A stretch of 64,000 nucleotides of DNA from Pagrus major (lineage: Eukaryota; Chordata; Actinopteri; Spariformes; Sparidae): the NCBI RefSeq assembly GCF_040436345.1, contig NC_133223.1, positions 23,881,410 to 23,945,409 on the forward strand, given 5' to 3'. The notes beneath the pieces are model-generated. The model did no database searches and had not been told where the DNA came from. It saw only the letters and a program-made list of their open reading frames with translations. Position numbers and translations under genes: made by a program. Shown here in pieces: positions 1 through 13,850 of this stretch (position 1 is its first letter; each line of letters begins with the position of its first letter).

Positions 1-751
1 TGCTGCCACACACTAAAAAGACCACACACATGCAAACACATAGTCCACTTGTACACTTCCACAAATCTGCGTCTAGTTCAGTTGAGAGGAGATGAGTCAG
101 TCTTTGAATAACAGTCACTCTCAGATCTCGACAATGATTGAAGCAGTGCTAAAAAAAACAAAGACAGATGCAGATAAAACCAGTCCAATCCAATGAACGG
201 CAGTGACAATGCACTCTATCATTAAACACACTCACGGACTCGCTGAATAGGGAAATGAGGGATTGATTTGAGATGATAGTCCCTGGGAGAGGTAGGTGTG
301 TTTTCTTCTTCTTCCTCTGCAGGAGAATAATTATTTTTAAAAGCTATTTAAAACCATATAACACCACCTGGTATTCTTTGTTTCTAAATCTGGTCTTTGG
401 CTCAATTGTTTTTTATTCCCTCCAGCTCCATGTCCTTTATGCTTCAGCCAAACACCAAGTGGCCTTTGGGCACTGTCTCCCGCTGTTGCCAACCCTGTCT
501 CCTAAATTATGTTTTCTATATTACAAAAATGTCTTCATAATCATTTTGGGGTGACATTGTAATCACTTCCATGATTATGTTCACAGACAATGTTTCTGTA
601 AGGATGAAACACTTCCCTCGTTGGGAATGGCAGCCAGGTGGCAGGACTGTGACACCAAGGGGTCTGTTTCCAGCCTCTCTGTGCTTAGGGTCAGGCAACA
701 AAAACACTTTGGTTAACGGGAAATTCTGGTATTTTTAAACCTGGGCCCTAT

Positions 752-1375
752 ATTTTCATGTTTTGGTCTACAAACGATTCATACTTATCAAAGGCTTAGG
801 AATAGGTCCAGTTGATTGCCTCAGCTGGCACACAACATGGCTGCAATGGCTGCAATTTAATCCTTTGGGGCACCCACAACGATCAAAATTACGTCCAGCG
901 TTTTTGGGCACTGACAGGGTGAGGTTGTTATTCTAAGTGTCTGACAACATTACAGAAATAATTTCTTCAGAGATAGACCTTTTTGTTCCATTATAAGATC
1001 CTTTTTGTAGCAGAAAACACAAGTCTCGCTCTGAACACGATAGCTGAGTTGTTGCAGGAAGAGAATGGTGAAAGAACTAGAGGGGTTTAGAGAAACTGCC
1101 AGCAAGAAGCAAGAAAGTAACAACTCACCTCGCAGAATCGCAAAATCATTTCTGTAGTGTTGTCAGACACTTAGAAGAACAACCTCAGACTGTCAGGGGC
1201 AAAAACTAACACTTTTAGTTGACATAACTTTGACAGTCAGAGTTGCCCCAAAGGATTACTTTGCAACCGTTGCAGCCGTGTCATGACTGCCGCCTGAGGC
1301 GAGCTACTGGACCGATTCCAAAACTTTTGTTAGTATGAATCATTTACACACCAATACATGTCAGCACTGATCGTG
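752..1375. repeat. long inverted repeat, MITE-like hairpin
   Basis: The left arm (about 752-966) matches the reverse complement of the right arm (about 1142-1375). Paired landmarks are atcctttggggca at 860 with its complement near 1250, aagtgtctgacaaca near 935 with its complement near 1165, and gattcatact near 777 with its complement near 1337. The loop is about 175 bp. The arms are diverged by roughly 15-20 percent, with small indels. Confidence 0.75.
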
Positions 1376-2406
1376 ATCTTTCTCTAACCCTAACAGAGTG
1401 CTGCCGGTGTCTAATCATATCCATGAAAAAGTAGTTTCCAGTGAACATTTTACTGATGCATTCAGTATCAACTTTTTTGCGACTTCCTTGGTACATTTAT
1501 TAACTGTTCCCGTTTCTGTGAATGTAATGTGAGGTCGACGTTACATTTCGCTCAAAATGTATTGCTGTTGGAAATTATGTGAATATAAATGTAATTTGTA
1601 GGCGGCAAGGCTGCTGAAGCAAACGGATCAAATTGTTCACTGGAGCCTGTCATTGAATTAGGAAGTGTGAATCTTCTTCATATTAACTCACAGTGCCAGC
1701 ATAATTCATAGGCAACGACTCACTGACTTTTGCTTACAGTGTGCTTTGAATTTACCTTCCCTTCACATTACTTTGAGTTACTTCTCTCTCACCCTTGTCA
1801 GAGAAATGTAACCTGAATTCAAATCTTAACCGGCAAGGGATGTGACAATATCATAGCAAGTTATTTTGCCAATAAAAGCCATGGCATTAATCATCGCATG
1901 GATCCCATTATTATCAAAATGTCATCAGTTGGCTGATGTGGAGCAGTAATTTTTACATTCAGAGACTCTGCATTCTTTCTAATTCCAAAATAATGAGCAA
2001 ACTACATTTAGATAAAAAGTGAGGAGAATTTTTGGCAGGCTGTGTCTTTTGGCCAAAGGCAATCAATAGATTTCCTGAGTGGCGTTTGTTCTGACAACAG
2101 GCAGCAGCTCTGTGTGACAGCTCAAACAGACTGATTTCCAAACTCACCAGAAACTTCAGTTTCTCTTATTTTCCTCCAGAAACTCTTTTTTTCAGCTCCC
2201 ACATCTGTTCATTCATGGAGTCATACAATTTGGAACCAAAAAAGAAATCTCGCTCAAGTTCAAACAGTTGTCAAGACCCCCTCAGCTCTGAGCTCCTTCT
2301 AGCTCATTGTTTGAGATTCCCTGCAGCAGTTTGGTTCTCCTACTGTGCTCACAGTATTGTTTTCAACAGCCGCAGGCAGCTGTTTTCATTGGAAAAGCTA
2401 CCTGCC
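1376..2406. other. non-coding stretch, nothing recognised
   Basis: AT-rich sequence with only short open frames that lack codon-like composition or splice context. No RNA gene or repeat family was recognised. Confidence 0.5.
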
Positions 2407-2560
2407 CAGCACCAAACGACAGACAGACAAAGTTAGAGACTACCTGGTGAATGCAGTGGAACATTTGGCAGCTAAAGAGCCAGATATGCCCTTCAGGAGT
2501 TACTGCAGACTGACACAACTCCAAATAAATGTTTATGCTGCTACCCATCTGCTGGATGTG
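2407..2560 (+). repeat. interspersed repeat copy (family R1)
   Basis: Contains agttagagactacctggtga and gcagtggaacatttggcagc, matching the copy at 9990-10200 (agttagcgactagctggtga, tagtggagtatttagcagc). A partial reverse copy lies near 25035-25125. Short open frames here belong to the repeat. Confidence 0.65.
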
Positions 2561-2724
2561 TAAACAGACAACGGTGTGCTAACAAGTTCTCTATATCAAA
2601 TTATAATGTAATAATATGTCAGTGTTCTGTTTACAGCTCCATTTCATTTAATGCAGCCTTAAAGCACAAGGGATTTTCATCTCATGGTGGTGCCTGGGGT
2701 GTCGAAATAAAATTAAAAAACTTG

Positions 2725-3783
2725 TTTAAAGGAATGGTTGGGCATTATTGGAAATACGCTTATTTTGCAATCTTGCCCATTGTTCCAACAGCCCATTATT
2801 CTGAAACCCCAACAGTCTGAAAAATATTGTCCGATGGGACGTTGTCTTAAAAACAAAAGCCCACCGCTCTGAAGGCACATTGTTCCTGAAATACACACTG
2901 TCCCTGGAGTTTTTTTCTCAGAGTAGTTGGACGTGCGGGAAAGGATGAAGTCAGGTCAGATGGTAACAATAGTCAGGTGACCTTTGTTGGCAAAGTAACA
3001 GTAATAACCACAAGGTTAAAGTGGAGAAAGTTAGTTGACTGTTGAATCCCATTTCTAGGTCGTCAAATACTGGTGCTGTGGGTTGGTATTCGGCCTGAAA
3101 GTCTAACCCAGATCATCTGTATTTAATGACCTGGGAATGAGACTCAATAATCAACCATCTTTCTCCAGAATTGTCTTGGAGTCGTTGTGTGAAATGGTAG
3201 CAGTTTGGTTCGGTTTAGGCATCAAAGTTACTTGGTAGGGTTTGAGAAAAGGGTAAAATAAGTATTTTAGTAACATCGGTTAAGTGGCGTACGTAGATTG
3301 GTTGATACCAGATTGTATTGATATAGAACAAAGGGCTGTTGGTCCAATGGAACATTTTTTTTTAAGTATTGGTCTGGGATTTTTGAATAATGGACTGTCA
3401 GAACAATGGTATGGCTCCTGCTCTTCAGAGGTATAAAAGGAGATTGATACCACTTTCGTATCTGTCAGTTAAATATAAAGCTATGGCCAGTAGACAGTTA
3501 GCCTAGCTTAGCAGAAAGACTAGAAACAGCAAGCCTGGCTCTGTCCACGGCCGAAATGTACCGTCCAGCAGTCCAAAAGCTCTCTTACATGTTATGTCTT
3601 GTTTAATCAGTTAAAAATCAAGTATAAAGTGAGCAATTTGTAGCTTTACATTGAGTTACGTGCCAGACTATTTCTTGGCCATGTGTAGTGACTTCCAGGA
3701 GTTTCTTTTTCTGGCAACTCCATCTGACTCTGGCCAACAGAGAGAGGGGAAATAAATGTATTTCCAACACTATTCCTTAAAGG
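2725..3783. mobile_element. MITE with a nested insertion
   Basis: The outer ends are TTTAAAGGAATGGTTGG at 2725 and, inverted, CCAACACTATTCCTTAAAG ending at 3783. The internal sequence from about 3428 (ataccactttcgtatctgtc, gcctagcttagc) belongs to a fish repeat known to me as a common interspersed element. Between about 2775 and 3427 other DNA is inserted. The insert is flanked by diverged repeats of the type cccattattctga in one orientation on the left (2775-2900) and inverted on the right (near 3390-3412). Confidence 0.6.
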
Positions 3784-6700
3784 TTCAGCTCTTATTAGTC
3801 AAGTTAATGCCTGAAGAAAATCTAAATTAGCTTTGCTCCTCAGACATCTGACAGCTTTGTGTCATTCATTATAACACTCTGTTTACAGATGGGATCGCTT
3901 CGTCTCAGCATGGTTCTGATTTTCTAAAGAGGCCTCTGTTTATCTTGTACCTTCACCTATCCTCTCTCTGCACTTATCTGTAAACAGAGGCTGGGTCATG
4001 GCAAAATTGCACCAAAATCATTTTCTCTGTCCACTTTCATTAAGATCATATGCTATCAAATAATGGAGGCACAGATAATGCCTGGTGGAGAGCGGACCCG
4101 CCGGCTGGCAGGTAATTTGTTTGCTTTGTTCGTTTGAAGCTGCCTTGCCTTCTGATGCTGAGTACACTCTTTGCTCAAATGGTTCTTTTATAGCAGAACC
4201 CTTTACAATCCCATAATGCATTGTGATGACACATTTATTGTCACTTATGGTATATAGAATTTGGAGCATGGGTTTCATACTGAAAAGCAGACTTTGGGAA
4301 AGAGACTGCAAGAGTTTAAAGACATCAGCCTCAGATCAGTCATTTTACTCAAGGCAATGGTGCATTTCATTTGGTTGCCTGTCGCTATAACTTCTGGGAG
4401 TCGGAGAGGGAGATAGGGAGCGAGCAAACATGAATTATTAAACGCAACAAGAGTATTACCTCATCCGTGAACATTTCTGCCTGAGTCATGTACATAGATA
4501 TATAGTGACGGTCGTTGTTAACAATGACGACAACAATTCCCATGATCCCACTCTACTTTCGTCTTTAGTTTTGATTAAGAGCCCCCCAGTGGCAGAAGCA
4601 ACATACTGCAGGTTTAATGACAAGCTCACCTTTTCCACACAGGGTATTTAATCCTGTCATTACAGTTTGTTATAAATAAAACAGAAGAATAGTGCAAGTT
4701 CAATTTAGAGGCCTTACCCTTCCCAAAACCCTGGAGGAACCCTTCTTTTTATGATGAGACACCCATTCAGCTGCTCCATGGTGTTTTCTAGTATAAGTGG
4801 ACATTCAGTAGTTGCTCCAATTCCCCTGATCAGCCAAATCAGGAGTAGCAGCTGCACTGGGCTTTTATCACATGCATAATTATTGAGGGATCGCTGCTAG
4901 GTTTGTGAAATAATTGGTTTGTGAAGAACACAAGTACAGCCTAAGGCCAAGGGAGAGAGTGACTCAAGTTCTGAATGCAAAAATGTGAAAACCTTGTTGC
5001 CACCAGATGGCAAGTAGCCAGTGCTGGGATGAATTTAATTCTAAGTTGCTATTATCAGCCTCTCTGTTTTCTGTTCACAAGCAATGTTCTGCAATAAAAT
5101 GCAGCCATGTGCTGTAAGTAGATGCTGGACTTTCAATAACTCGTTATATTTAAGTTGATCCCATTGCTATTTATCATTTTATCCAATACTCACAGTGAAG
5201 GAGAATTGCTTTGCAGGTAGACAAAGGACAAAGTCTGCAGTAATCTGAAATCAGTTTTATTGATAAATGCATTTTCTGCTTGTACCTTCAATAAACAGCA
5301 TGTTTGTGATGAGCTGGAACTGAAGTTATGATGCTCAGCTGAAAGAAAAGCACATTTGTTTATTTCTTTGTTTTCTGTCTGTGTTTTTCTCCCAGTCTCT
5401 GATGATGGATACCAAACAATTCTTTTATTCATAAGACATTTACAAAGACAGCTGGTCTTAACCCATAAACGTTCATGCAAGCATACTTGAGCTTATCTCG
5501 GTTTTTCTCACAGCCATGGTTTAGCTCTTATTCCTTGGAGTCTAATTTGTAGATTTTCAGCCATGTTGTGGTCAAAAAGGGGCACTGCTTGAGGATTTAC
5601 ATGTTTTTTCCCCCCATTTTGCTATGCAAATTATCTGTGTAAATTGTGAGTGTTTTTAAATTGTATTAGAAAATCTCCAAATTAGATGTGTGGGAGGACA
5701 GATTGGGAAATAAAATTCTCCCGACACTACCTGTAACACTGAGGACGAGACTTTCTGAATGCTCTTCGTTCCAAGGATGTTCATTGTGCGGCTGCAGAGT
5801 GGGTGGTCAAGTCTTCTTTCATTGTTCATTATAAAGTTACTGGTTCAGAAAATTGCAGCAGTTTTCTAACTCATGTTTTCTCAGCATAAATAACGGTGAT
5901 TGAGGGTTCAGGAGGTAAGTAGGTGTATGTGTCCGTGGGGGTGTGTAAGAGTGAGAACCAGTTAGACTCACACATCTAGTTAAAAAAAATAATCTCTTCC
6001 AATCATTTCTGCTACATTTTGCTCTGATAAATCTGTTTTTTTTCACTTTGCTTACTGTTCCTTCTTTGCGCTATGTTCCATTTAAGCTCACTTCATCTCT
6101 GCTCAATTACACTGCATATCCTTCCTCAGAGTCAGCTTTTGCAAAAACAAGAGTCTTCAAAAGAGCCCGTAACAAAGAGGATGAGAGATAATGGAAAATG
6201 CATTCACCACATAAGGCTTATAGACATTTATGTGAGGAAACATTCTGCTGAACAAGAGTTTGACGAATAATGAACAGAGATAAAAAAAAATTAAAATTAA
6301 AATGTTTAATGTTTAATTGAATGATCAGAGAGTTATTTCTTGTCATGTATTTAATACAAAGTAAGTCATTTACCATGATCTCTTTTTGTTTTTGTGGGTT
6401 GAACACACCCATTTTGTTGTAAGTAGCTTACAAATGTGTGTTCATTTCTAGCTTTGATTTGCAAGAGAGACGTAAAGCCTGTGTAACAAACCTGAACTGG
6501 ATTTTAAAAAAGGAAACTCCAGACAATCAGTAGCGGTCCACTTGCACAACAGATTCATGTTTGTGCCCTTTGAGATGGACTGAAGGATATTACCACACAT
6601 GTACAATATAAGGACCAAGTTCATACTGGGAGTCTTATCAGCAACTGTTAGAGGATGAAACAAGTGTGCTAAATATCTATCCCATTAAGACACATGTACT

Positions 6701-7494
6701 TCACATTACTGAAGGATACCCTGAAGTTCTACATGTTTGTATGCGTTTGTGCCACCTGTCAAACAGAAGTTGGTTTCAATTTACTCACATATAATGAGAT
6801 ATGGACTGTTATTAACATTGAGAAATGGTCTTGGTTTGGTTAGGTTTAGGTACAAAAAATGCTTGGTTATAATAACTACATTCAGTCTCCCAGTGTACTT
6901 ACTGTGGGTTATGTAAGCGCAACGCAAGGGACATCATTTACGTATGTTGAATTACTTACGGACCCCAACTTGGGAAGCAAACCCTTGTCTCTGATCTCTA
7001 GTGTAACCCATTGAACCACTCCCAGCCTTAGACTTTACTTGGTCTTTGTATTACTGTGTGACACCAGAGGGGTAACTACATCTTCAAACTTAAAAGTGTT
7101 GAGCCACCGGCCATTATTAATGGGAAACCTTGTGCCGTGCTCCAAAAAGCTGAAACAATGTCAACTTTTAAAAACCACTAGAAAAATGTGACACATGAAG
7201 CGAGAGAGTGGAGCAGCCTAGGCGGGCGGACCTCAGGAAGGCAATGGCTTTTGCTGGCGACGTACCAAGCAAGGCGACTCTGTGTGATCGGCTGCCAAGA
7301 GACTACTGCTGAAATCGCCATGATAATGTATCCACAATGATAATGCCAGCAGGTTGATGTTAAGCAAGCAATCATCTGTTGATAATCAATAAACGCAAGG
7401 CACAACTGAAGCTGCTGGGAATGTCAGTTTTGTTGGTGTTTGGTCCATAAACCATAAAGTTTTGGATGAATTAGACCTGATGATGTCGCTTTAG
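3784..7494. other. non-coding stretch with repeat fragments
   Basis: No exon with credible splice sites was found on either strand. At about 6830-7030 there is a fragment of a repeated motif (ggttaggtttaggta), also seen near 3215, 25220, 33920 and 44140. It is followed by a segment rich in accacccag-like words. The remainder shows nothing recognised. Confidence 0.45.
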
Positions 7495-7765
7495 GAAAGG
7501 TCAGGGGATCAAAGTGTGTTTCTTCTATGGACCATGAATGTCTGTTCCAAATATCACAGAAATGTCACCCTCAGCCATACAGTTAATGTCTATACCATAT
7601 TCGATGCCTTATACAGTGACGCTATATGAAAATCAGGACCCTAACATGTATCGCCTAGCGACCATGAATGCGTGTGACAAACTTTCACGACAATCCAACC
7701 AATAACTGTTGAGATATTTCAGTCTGTGACAGTAGGGCCGAGCGACCGACACTTCAATCCCTAGA
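7495..7765. repeat. interspersed repeat fragment
   Basis: Includes caatccaaccaataactgtt and gagatatttcagtctg followed by cgagcgaccgac. This word order is typical of an interspersed repeat that is abundant in fish genomes. The minus-strand open frame of about 100 codons across it (7633-7947) is therefore not taken as a gene. Confidence 0.55.
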
Positions 7766-10700
7766 GCAGCGTGTTTGAAGATAATAGGCTTGGTCTTTCT
7801 AGGAAAGGTATCCGCTGGAGTTTTGATTGAGCAGCTGGACATGAAGGAAGTGTCTTGCCAGGAAAAGTGAGTCAGCACCCACCTTAAGGCTGCGGAGGGT
7901 GTGAAAGAATGAAAGATGTGAAAAAAATGTTGGACTGAAAAGGCCAACGTGTGACTGCATTAGCAAGTGAAATGAATCTACTGAAGATAAATCTGTCATT
8001 TAAGGTTGTGGACAAGATGTTAAGAAGAGAAAACACATAATGTTCCAAATTGAGGTCCAGTTAAAATTATTGGCTGAAGCCCCTGTCTGCCCTGTTTATA
8101 ATTTTTATTAGTAATCATAAAGACTCTGCCATTTTCTTGAGATCTCTCTGTCAGTATGTTTCGTGACATCTTTTTTCCTTCTGTTTGACTCATCTTTTCT
8201 CCATCTAATCATCCATGATGAATATCGCCGCTCAGGCTACACTAAGCGCCCAGCTCTCGCACTACAGTGTATGCAGCGGTGATTGAATCTGTCAGAATTC
8301 ACGGTCACGTAGGATGATGTCTGTGCTGCCTCAGTGGGACACGACTCTTCAATCACTGTCAGAGAGCGCTCGAACCACATGTTGTCAGATTAACTTCCTC
8401 AAAAGAAGCGGACATGACAGCCTCGTCATGGGAGAGCAGACAAATGCTTTTGTGGAGGTGCTCGTAATGTAAAAAGCAGCATGTGCACACAAGTGAAAAG
8501 TGTTTGATAAAAGGCAACCTGCTACCTTGAATATTGCCTTGAAAAGCTTTTCATTGTTGGAGGGCTAAGAAGCCAGAGGGGACAGGAGATAAAAACGATG
8601 ATCATTCCCCTATTGTAACACGTCTGGGGATGTACTGAGCTCTGATTATCTTCGTGTGCCTTAACTGAGAGGGAGTGTGTATTTCTTCATTCGCGCCGGT
8701 GCTGGATTATCTCTGCCTGAGTGACTTCCTGCTCCAGTCCCACTCCAGAAGGACCTGTGTTCATTTCCACAGTGCCTATTACCCAGAAAGGGAAGGAAAC
8801 AAACTAGCAATTATAGAAAAAAAAAGCTTCAGAGCCCAAAGCGGAAACTTTCTCTGAGAAACGGTTGCTTTTACTTTTAATTTATCGAGGGAACTTCAAC
8901 TGAGCATCATTACTGTTTTTCATCAAAAAAAAAAAAAAATTGCTACAGGCTCCATCCCAGTGCATTTATAGCATAGTAGGACAACTCCCCCTAACCAAGT
9001 GTTAACCAGTTGCACCAATAGCTGCTGTACCACTTGTTGTAAAGGGACTGACACACATCTTTCAAAGGGAAGCTTCCAGCGCTCTGAGGAGGATCGAGGC
9101 AAGGTGTGTTTTTGTTTGTGTGTCAGTGCGGAGGGTGAGTTATTAGAATCAAGCTCTTTTTTTTTTTTTTTTTTAATGAGATCTTATCAGTCCTTCAATA
9201 ACAAAAGCAGATTCACATGTACACTCTCCAGTCTGCGGTTGGTCTAAATGTCAAGTGAGAGGCGCGGACGTAGGATGGTATTTCATGGTGTCAGGATGAT
9301 TCCGAGGAGAAAGAAGGTGCACATACAAATTGCCATCGCTGGAATCGTGGAGCAATTTTTGCTTTTTTTAACGCATGGCAACAACAAGTAATACTGGCCC
9401 GACACTCCTGCACATAAAACAGATTATGGCATTTTAAAATTTGCATATATTTCTTTCAGCATTATCATTGAGCCATAACAGGGCAGATGAAGTGTGTGTA
9501 CGCGCGTGCAGGCTCATCAATGGTGTTCGTTTCTACACAGAAAAAAAGTCTTTCTCTAATTGGCCGAGCACGCTGTGTGTAGCAGCAGCAAACATGAGCT
9601 ATAGCTGTGGTGACTCGTTGTTAGCTCCAACACTGCCGAGCTTATTAGAAAGCCACAGTGCAGAATATTCCAGGCAAACAACATCATACACCAACAGCTG
9701 CTTCACAGCTGAATATTGCCGAGTATCGGGACTCAGCCATCCAAAACTTGCCTTTGATCAAAACTTTTTGACGGAAAAAAATTTGTTTCCTGACTTTGTA
9801 ATTTTACCTTGAAGCAGTTTTGAGGAATATAACAATTTCTTCATTTGCACTAGAATGTTTTTCATTATTACAGAAATTTAAATTTAAGCTATAAGCTTAT
9901 AGTGAGTTTCAACTCATTATTTATCAGTCTGGTTCACTCTGTTCGTTTTACGTTACTTTGCACTCTTATCAGTCCCATTATGTAAACTATTGCGCACCAA
10001 ACAGCAGGCAGAGACAGTTAGCGACTAGCTGGTGAGCATAGTGGAGTATTTAGCAGCAGGCAGAAGCCAAAAACAGAGCTGAAAGAGAGTGATCATTAGA
10101 CTTACATTCATCAGGTGGCCAGAAACACAACCGTGAATGATTGATAATGGTGCTCCGTAACTGCTAGCTAGTAAATATGATACTGTTTGTAAACAAGCTG
10201 CTAAAAAAAAGTTTTCTCAAGTTTAAACTGGAAATAGACAACAGTTGGGCCATTACGCAACATTCATAGGGAAATAAATTTGGCTATCAATAATAGATTA
10301 ATTATATCAGATAATAAGATCTCATTAAACTGAAGGGAAACAATAGCCAATTCAAAGATGTGCTTCCTGGTGCTGCAGCTGGCAGCTCTCAGCAGCTGTT
10401 GAGCCAGAAGGATCCAGGAGAAAGAGAGCTGGGGGCACGACAGTCCCGTTGAGAGACCAGGCAGAGACGAGGGAGAACAAAGAGGGAGCTGGAGTTTTGT
10501 GTCAGACCCCCTGACCAATAGGAGCTCAAAACTTGGTCTCTGGGCAGGGTTCACACCTAGGTGGGAAACCTGGAGGATTGTGGGCGACTGAGTTCAGTTG
10601 AAATCACTCAATGAATGAATTAATCTGTGGATCCCAACATAACTTTTTTGCTTTAATTATCAGTCTGAAGTAAATACTGTCTGCACAGTGTAATAGCTGT

Positions 10701-12824
10701 AGACAAATGACACCATATTGTTTCCCCCGGTCCCTTTGAACAACTGGAATAACTGTGGAAACTTTACACTGAAACCGAGGCAAAACAAGAGTGAATGGGG
10801 CATTCACTCGATGGAGACCGCTCCGGTGTTGTGACAAACACTGTTCCCTTGCTGATATCTTCCCCCTTACCACCGGGGACTTGAGACGGTTCAAAACCGG
10901 CCCTCTTTCTGCTAGATCGGTAAGTAAGTAACAAAACCTGCCAGCTTATTAATTTACTCTACCTTTTCACAGCACTGAGATCAGGGTTTAAAGGTCAAAT
11001 TAAGATGGTTACAGTTGTTTTTTGCTTTGGGCGGTAGCGAGGTCATTAGCGTTAGCCATGTTGACAGTGATACCACAGGAAAGTGGAAGGAGTTGAAAAG
11101 TTCACTCCGTTTTAAGAACGGTTATGAAATTTAGCCTTTAAAAATAGCTGAATCTGCTTGTAACAAACGCTGCATTGAGATTGCAAGAAGGCCGTGGGAT
11201 GACCCACACACTGCCCTGTTTTTCTGCTTTTTTATCGATCACGTCCTTAGCTGTGGAGTGGCAAAGTCAAAGGTGTAGCTGCATGGCACAGCCGATCTTG
11301 ATTACTCATATATTGTCCACATAAATGGATGTTTCAAAGAGGAGCCTCTCTCACTTTGAAGTAAGATTTACCTCCTGTGCTCACATGTGTGGACACAAGC
11401 TTGCAATGGTAGAATAGTTGCTCAATTCATCGATTAGTAGCACTGCGAGGCAAAAGCTCAAGCACACGCACACAACTCATTACTTTTGTTCTTTGGGCCA
11501 CTTGTCTCTCTGCTGCTCCAAGAGAAACCTTGGCAACCCCAATTTCTAAAGTTTTAACAATCGACTCTTGCTTGTTTAAGAGTGTTCCTAACAAGTTTCT
11601 GAAACATTTGCTTGTCAAAAAGAGAACTGGGCTGCTTTAAATGATTTCAGAATATCAGCCTGTTTGCCCATGTTCTTCTCAAGAAGCTGAAATCAAAACT
11701 CAAATCATGAGTAAAAAAAGAAGCTGGAAAAGTATTAAATGTTAGCTGTTAACACCTGTCAGCCTACCAAGCTTGTTAAGAACCAAGTTCACCTGGTTGT
11801 TCAGCCCGACAGGAGAACACAGTCGGTGACTTGTTGCTCATAGTGACTGATCTGATATTACCTTACTATTGTACGGACAGCCTAAATGGGACATCAGCTT
11901 CAATAAAATTCTATCTTACAGAATGTGTTTTGTGGAGGTCTCAGTTGGTCTTGTACAGTCTGTTCACTGCCACGCTGATAATCAACAACAGAGGCCTTAG
12001 AGAAAAGCCTTTACTTTGTTTTCTTACATTGGAGGACTTGTTCAATCTGTGGCCTGAAAAATGTAACTCCGGTCACAGAAATTCACCACCACTCCGACCT
12101 GATGGGGTATTTTGATCCGATACTCATTGGACTGATTACTATTTCTAACGACTAACTGTGCCACTGCAGCATATGGACTGAACATACACAGAGCCGATGG
12201 GACTGAGGCTTTGCTGCCTGTGTAAACCCCGTGGAAGCTTGTTGCCATGGATTTGTAGCCTCATGCACCACCAGTTTACTCAGGGAGTTTGGGGATTCAT
12301 GGTCGGGATTACAACATGCAAATAAAAATAAAAGAAGACAAAAAAACGTGAAGTTCTACTTCATGAAACACAGGGGGGTAGTCATAGTACACCATTTCCT
12401 ATTTATAGTGTGGATAGAGAACTCTGCCTTTTACACGTTTTTAGTTTCCCACCCACAGGCTGTTGCAGGCTGTTAAAGTGTCACATAAACATCAGAATCT
12501 CCCACAAGACTCAGGCATCAAATCTAACACTTGATCTGTTTCCAAGCCTTCTCTGGCTCATGACCTGATTTTTTAGCCCCCCAAAATTCTCATTGCAGTT
12601 TTAAGTAGTTTTTGTGAATTTAAAGTATGGGTGGATTGTACAGACACATTTTCAAACCTGGTTAATTCATTGTGTAGTGGACATAAATCAAGATAAATCT
12701 TGCAGGATAATATCAGTCAAAGAATTGATTTGGGACAAATTATAAATAAGTCTATCAATTAGGGTCCATGTTTATTTCTGTTCAAACCCATTCACCAGAA
12801 AAAAACGTGAGCTAAATGCATTCC
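7766..12824. other. non-coding stretch with one R1 repeat copy
   Basis: Contains a second R1 copy at about 9990-10200, poly-A at 8927-8940 and poly-T near 9158-9173. Open frames up to 123 codons (9441-9812) have no splice context and no recognisable product. No RNA gene was seen. Confidence 0.45.
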
Positions 12825-13260
12825 TGCAAAACCACAGGTAAGTTCAAGCTGTCCATTTCTTTATATTGTAACTTTACGTTTGTTCAGGTTCTGTATTCTA
12901 TTTCTCTCATCATAACGCTGTGCCTTTTGTTTTATGGCCACAAACATAGCTGGAGATGGCCCCAAAATATCCAGTTTTGATCGCTATAAACATGGCTGGA
13001 AATGCCCCAAAGTCTCCTTTAAAAAAATGGTTTTGTCACCACAAACACGGCTGGATATGGCTCGACTTTCCACGAAAAATATCTGACTGGAAATGTCTCA
13101 AGGTCTCCTTCGAACCACCTGGTTTAGTCGCCACAAACAGGGCTGGAAAGGCCCCCTGCTTTCCTTACATATATCCAGTGGTGCAAGGCTTACAAATGCC
13201 ACAATGCAGAGTCAAACGGCGGCAGCCTCGTTGGTTGCAACTGATCTCTAGACCAGTGGT
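12825..13260 (+). repeat. minisatellite-bearing repeat, copy A
   Basis: Diverged tandem units of about 55-65 bp built on ccacaaacacggctgga followed by gcccc and tctcctt words (12945-13160). A leader (accacaggtaagttcaag, then a ttctttatat stretch) is shared with the copy near 44050-44540. Confidence 0.7.
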
Positions 13261-13511
13261 TCTGGGGTCTGCGGATCCTTTGGGATCCTTGAGTGTGTTC
13301 CAGCAGTAAAAAGGGAAATAATTCATTTTCAATGTGATTACATCAATAAGTAACACAATGTCAAACAGAATATTTGACTATTTTGGCCTTGGATTTCATG
13401 CACTTTCTGCAATAAAACTACTACAATCAAAATTCTCATCAGATGGGTGACCCTGGGACAAAATCTCATTCAGTGGTGGTCTGTGGTCTATTTTTGTCAG
13501 TTTAAGGGTTT

Positions 13512-13512
<1 letters not shown>

Positions 13513-13542
<30 letters not shown>
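13513..13542 (+). repeat. (GAAA)n microsatellite
   Basis: About seven uninterrupted aagaaagaaag units. Confidence 0.9.
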
Positions 13543-13554
13543 TACAAGCACTGC

Positions 13555-13850
13555 TCCTTTGCATCGAAAGGAATCAGTTGAGGTGGTTCAGCCATCTGAC
13601 GAGGATGCCTTCTGGGTGCCTACCTTGCGAGGTTTTCCCGGCACCACCAAGCCCCCAGGGCAGACCCAGAACTCAATGGAGGGATTACATATCTCATCTG
13701 GCCTGGGAACACATCCGGATTCCCCAGTAGGAGCTGCAAAGTGTTGCTGGGGAGAAGTACGTCTGGAACACCCTGCTAAGACTCCTGCCCCTGCGACCAG
13801 ATAAGGGCAGGATGGTTGGATGGATGGATGGATAGAGGGATGGATGGTGT
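13555..13850 (+). mobile_element. 3' end of a LINE (non-LTR retrotransposon), truncated
   Basis: The order gaggtggttcagccatctg, gaggatgccttctgggtgcc, ggcctgggaacacatccgga and ctcctgcccctgcgacc, then a (GGAT)n tail at 13812-13850, is the usual 3' end of CR1/L2-type LINEs in fish. It follows the reverse transcriptase region, which is missing here. The copy is degenerate and 5' truncated, as is usual. Confidence 0.7.

Noticed and set aside
7633..7947. 104-codon minus-strand frame
   Set aside because: Overlaps a repeat with words typical of an abundant fish interspersed element.
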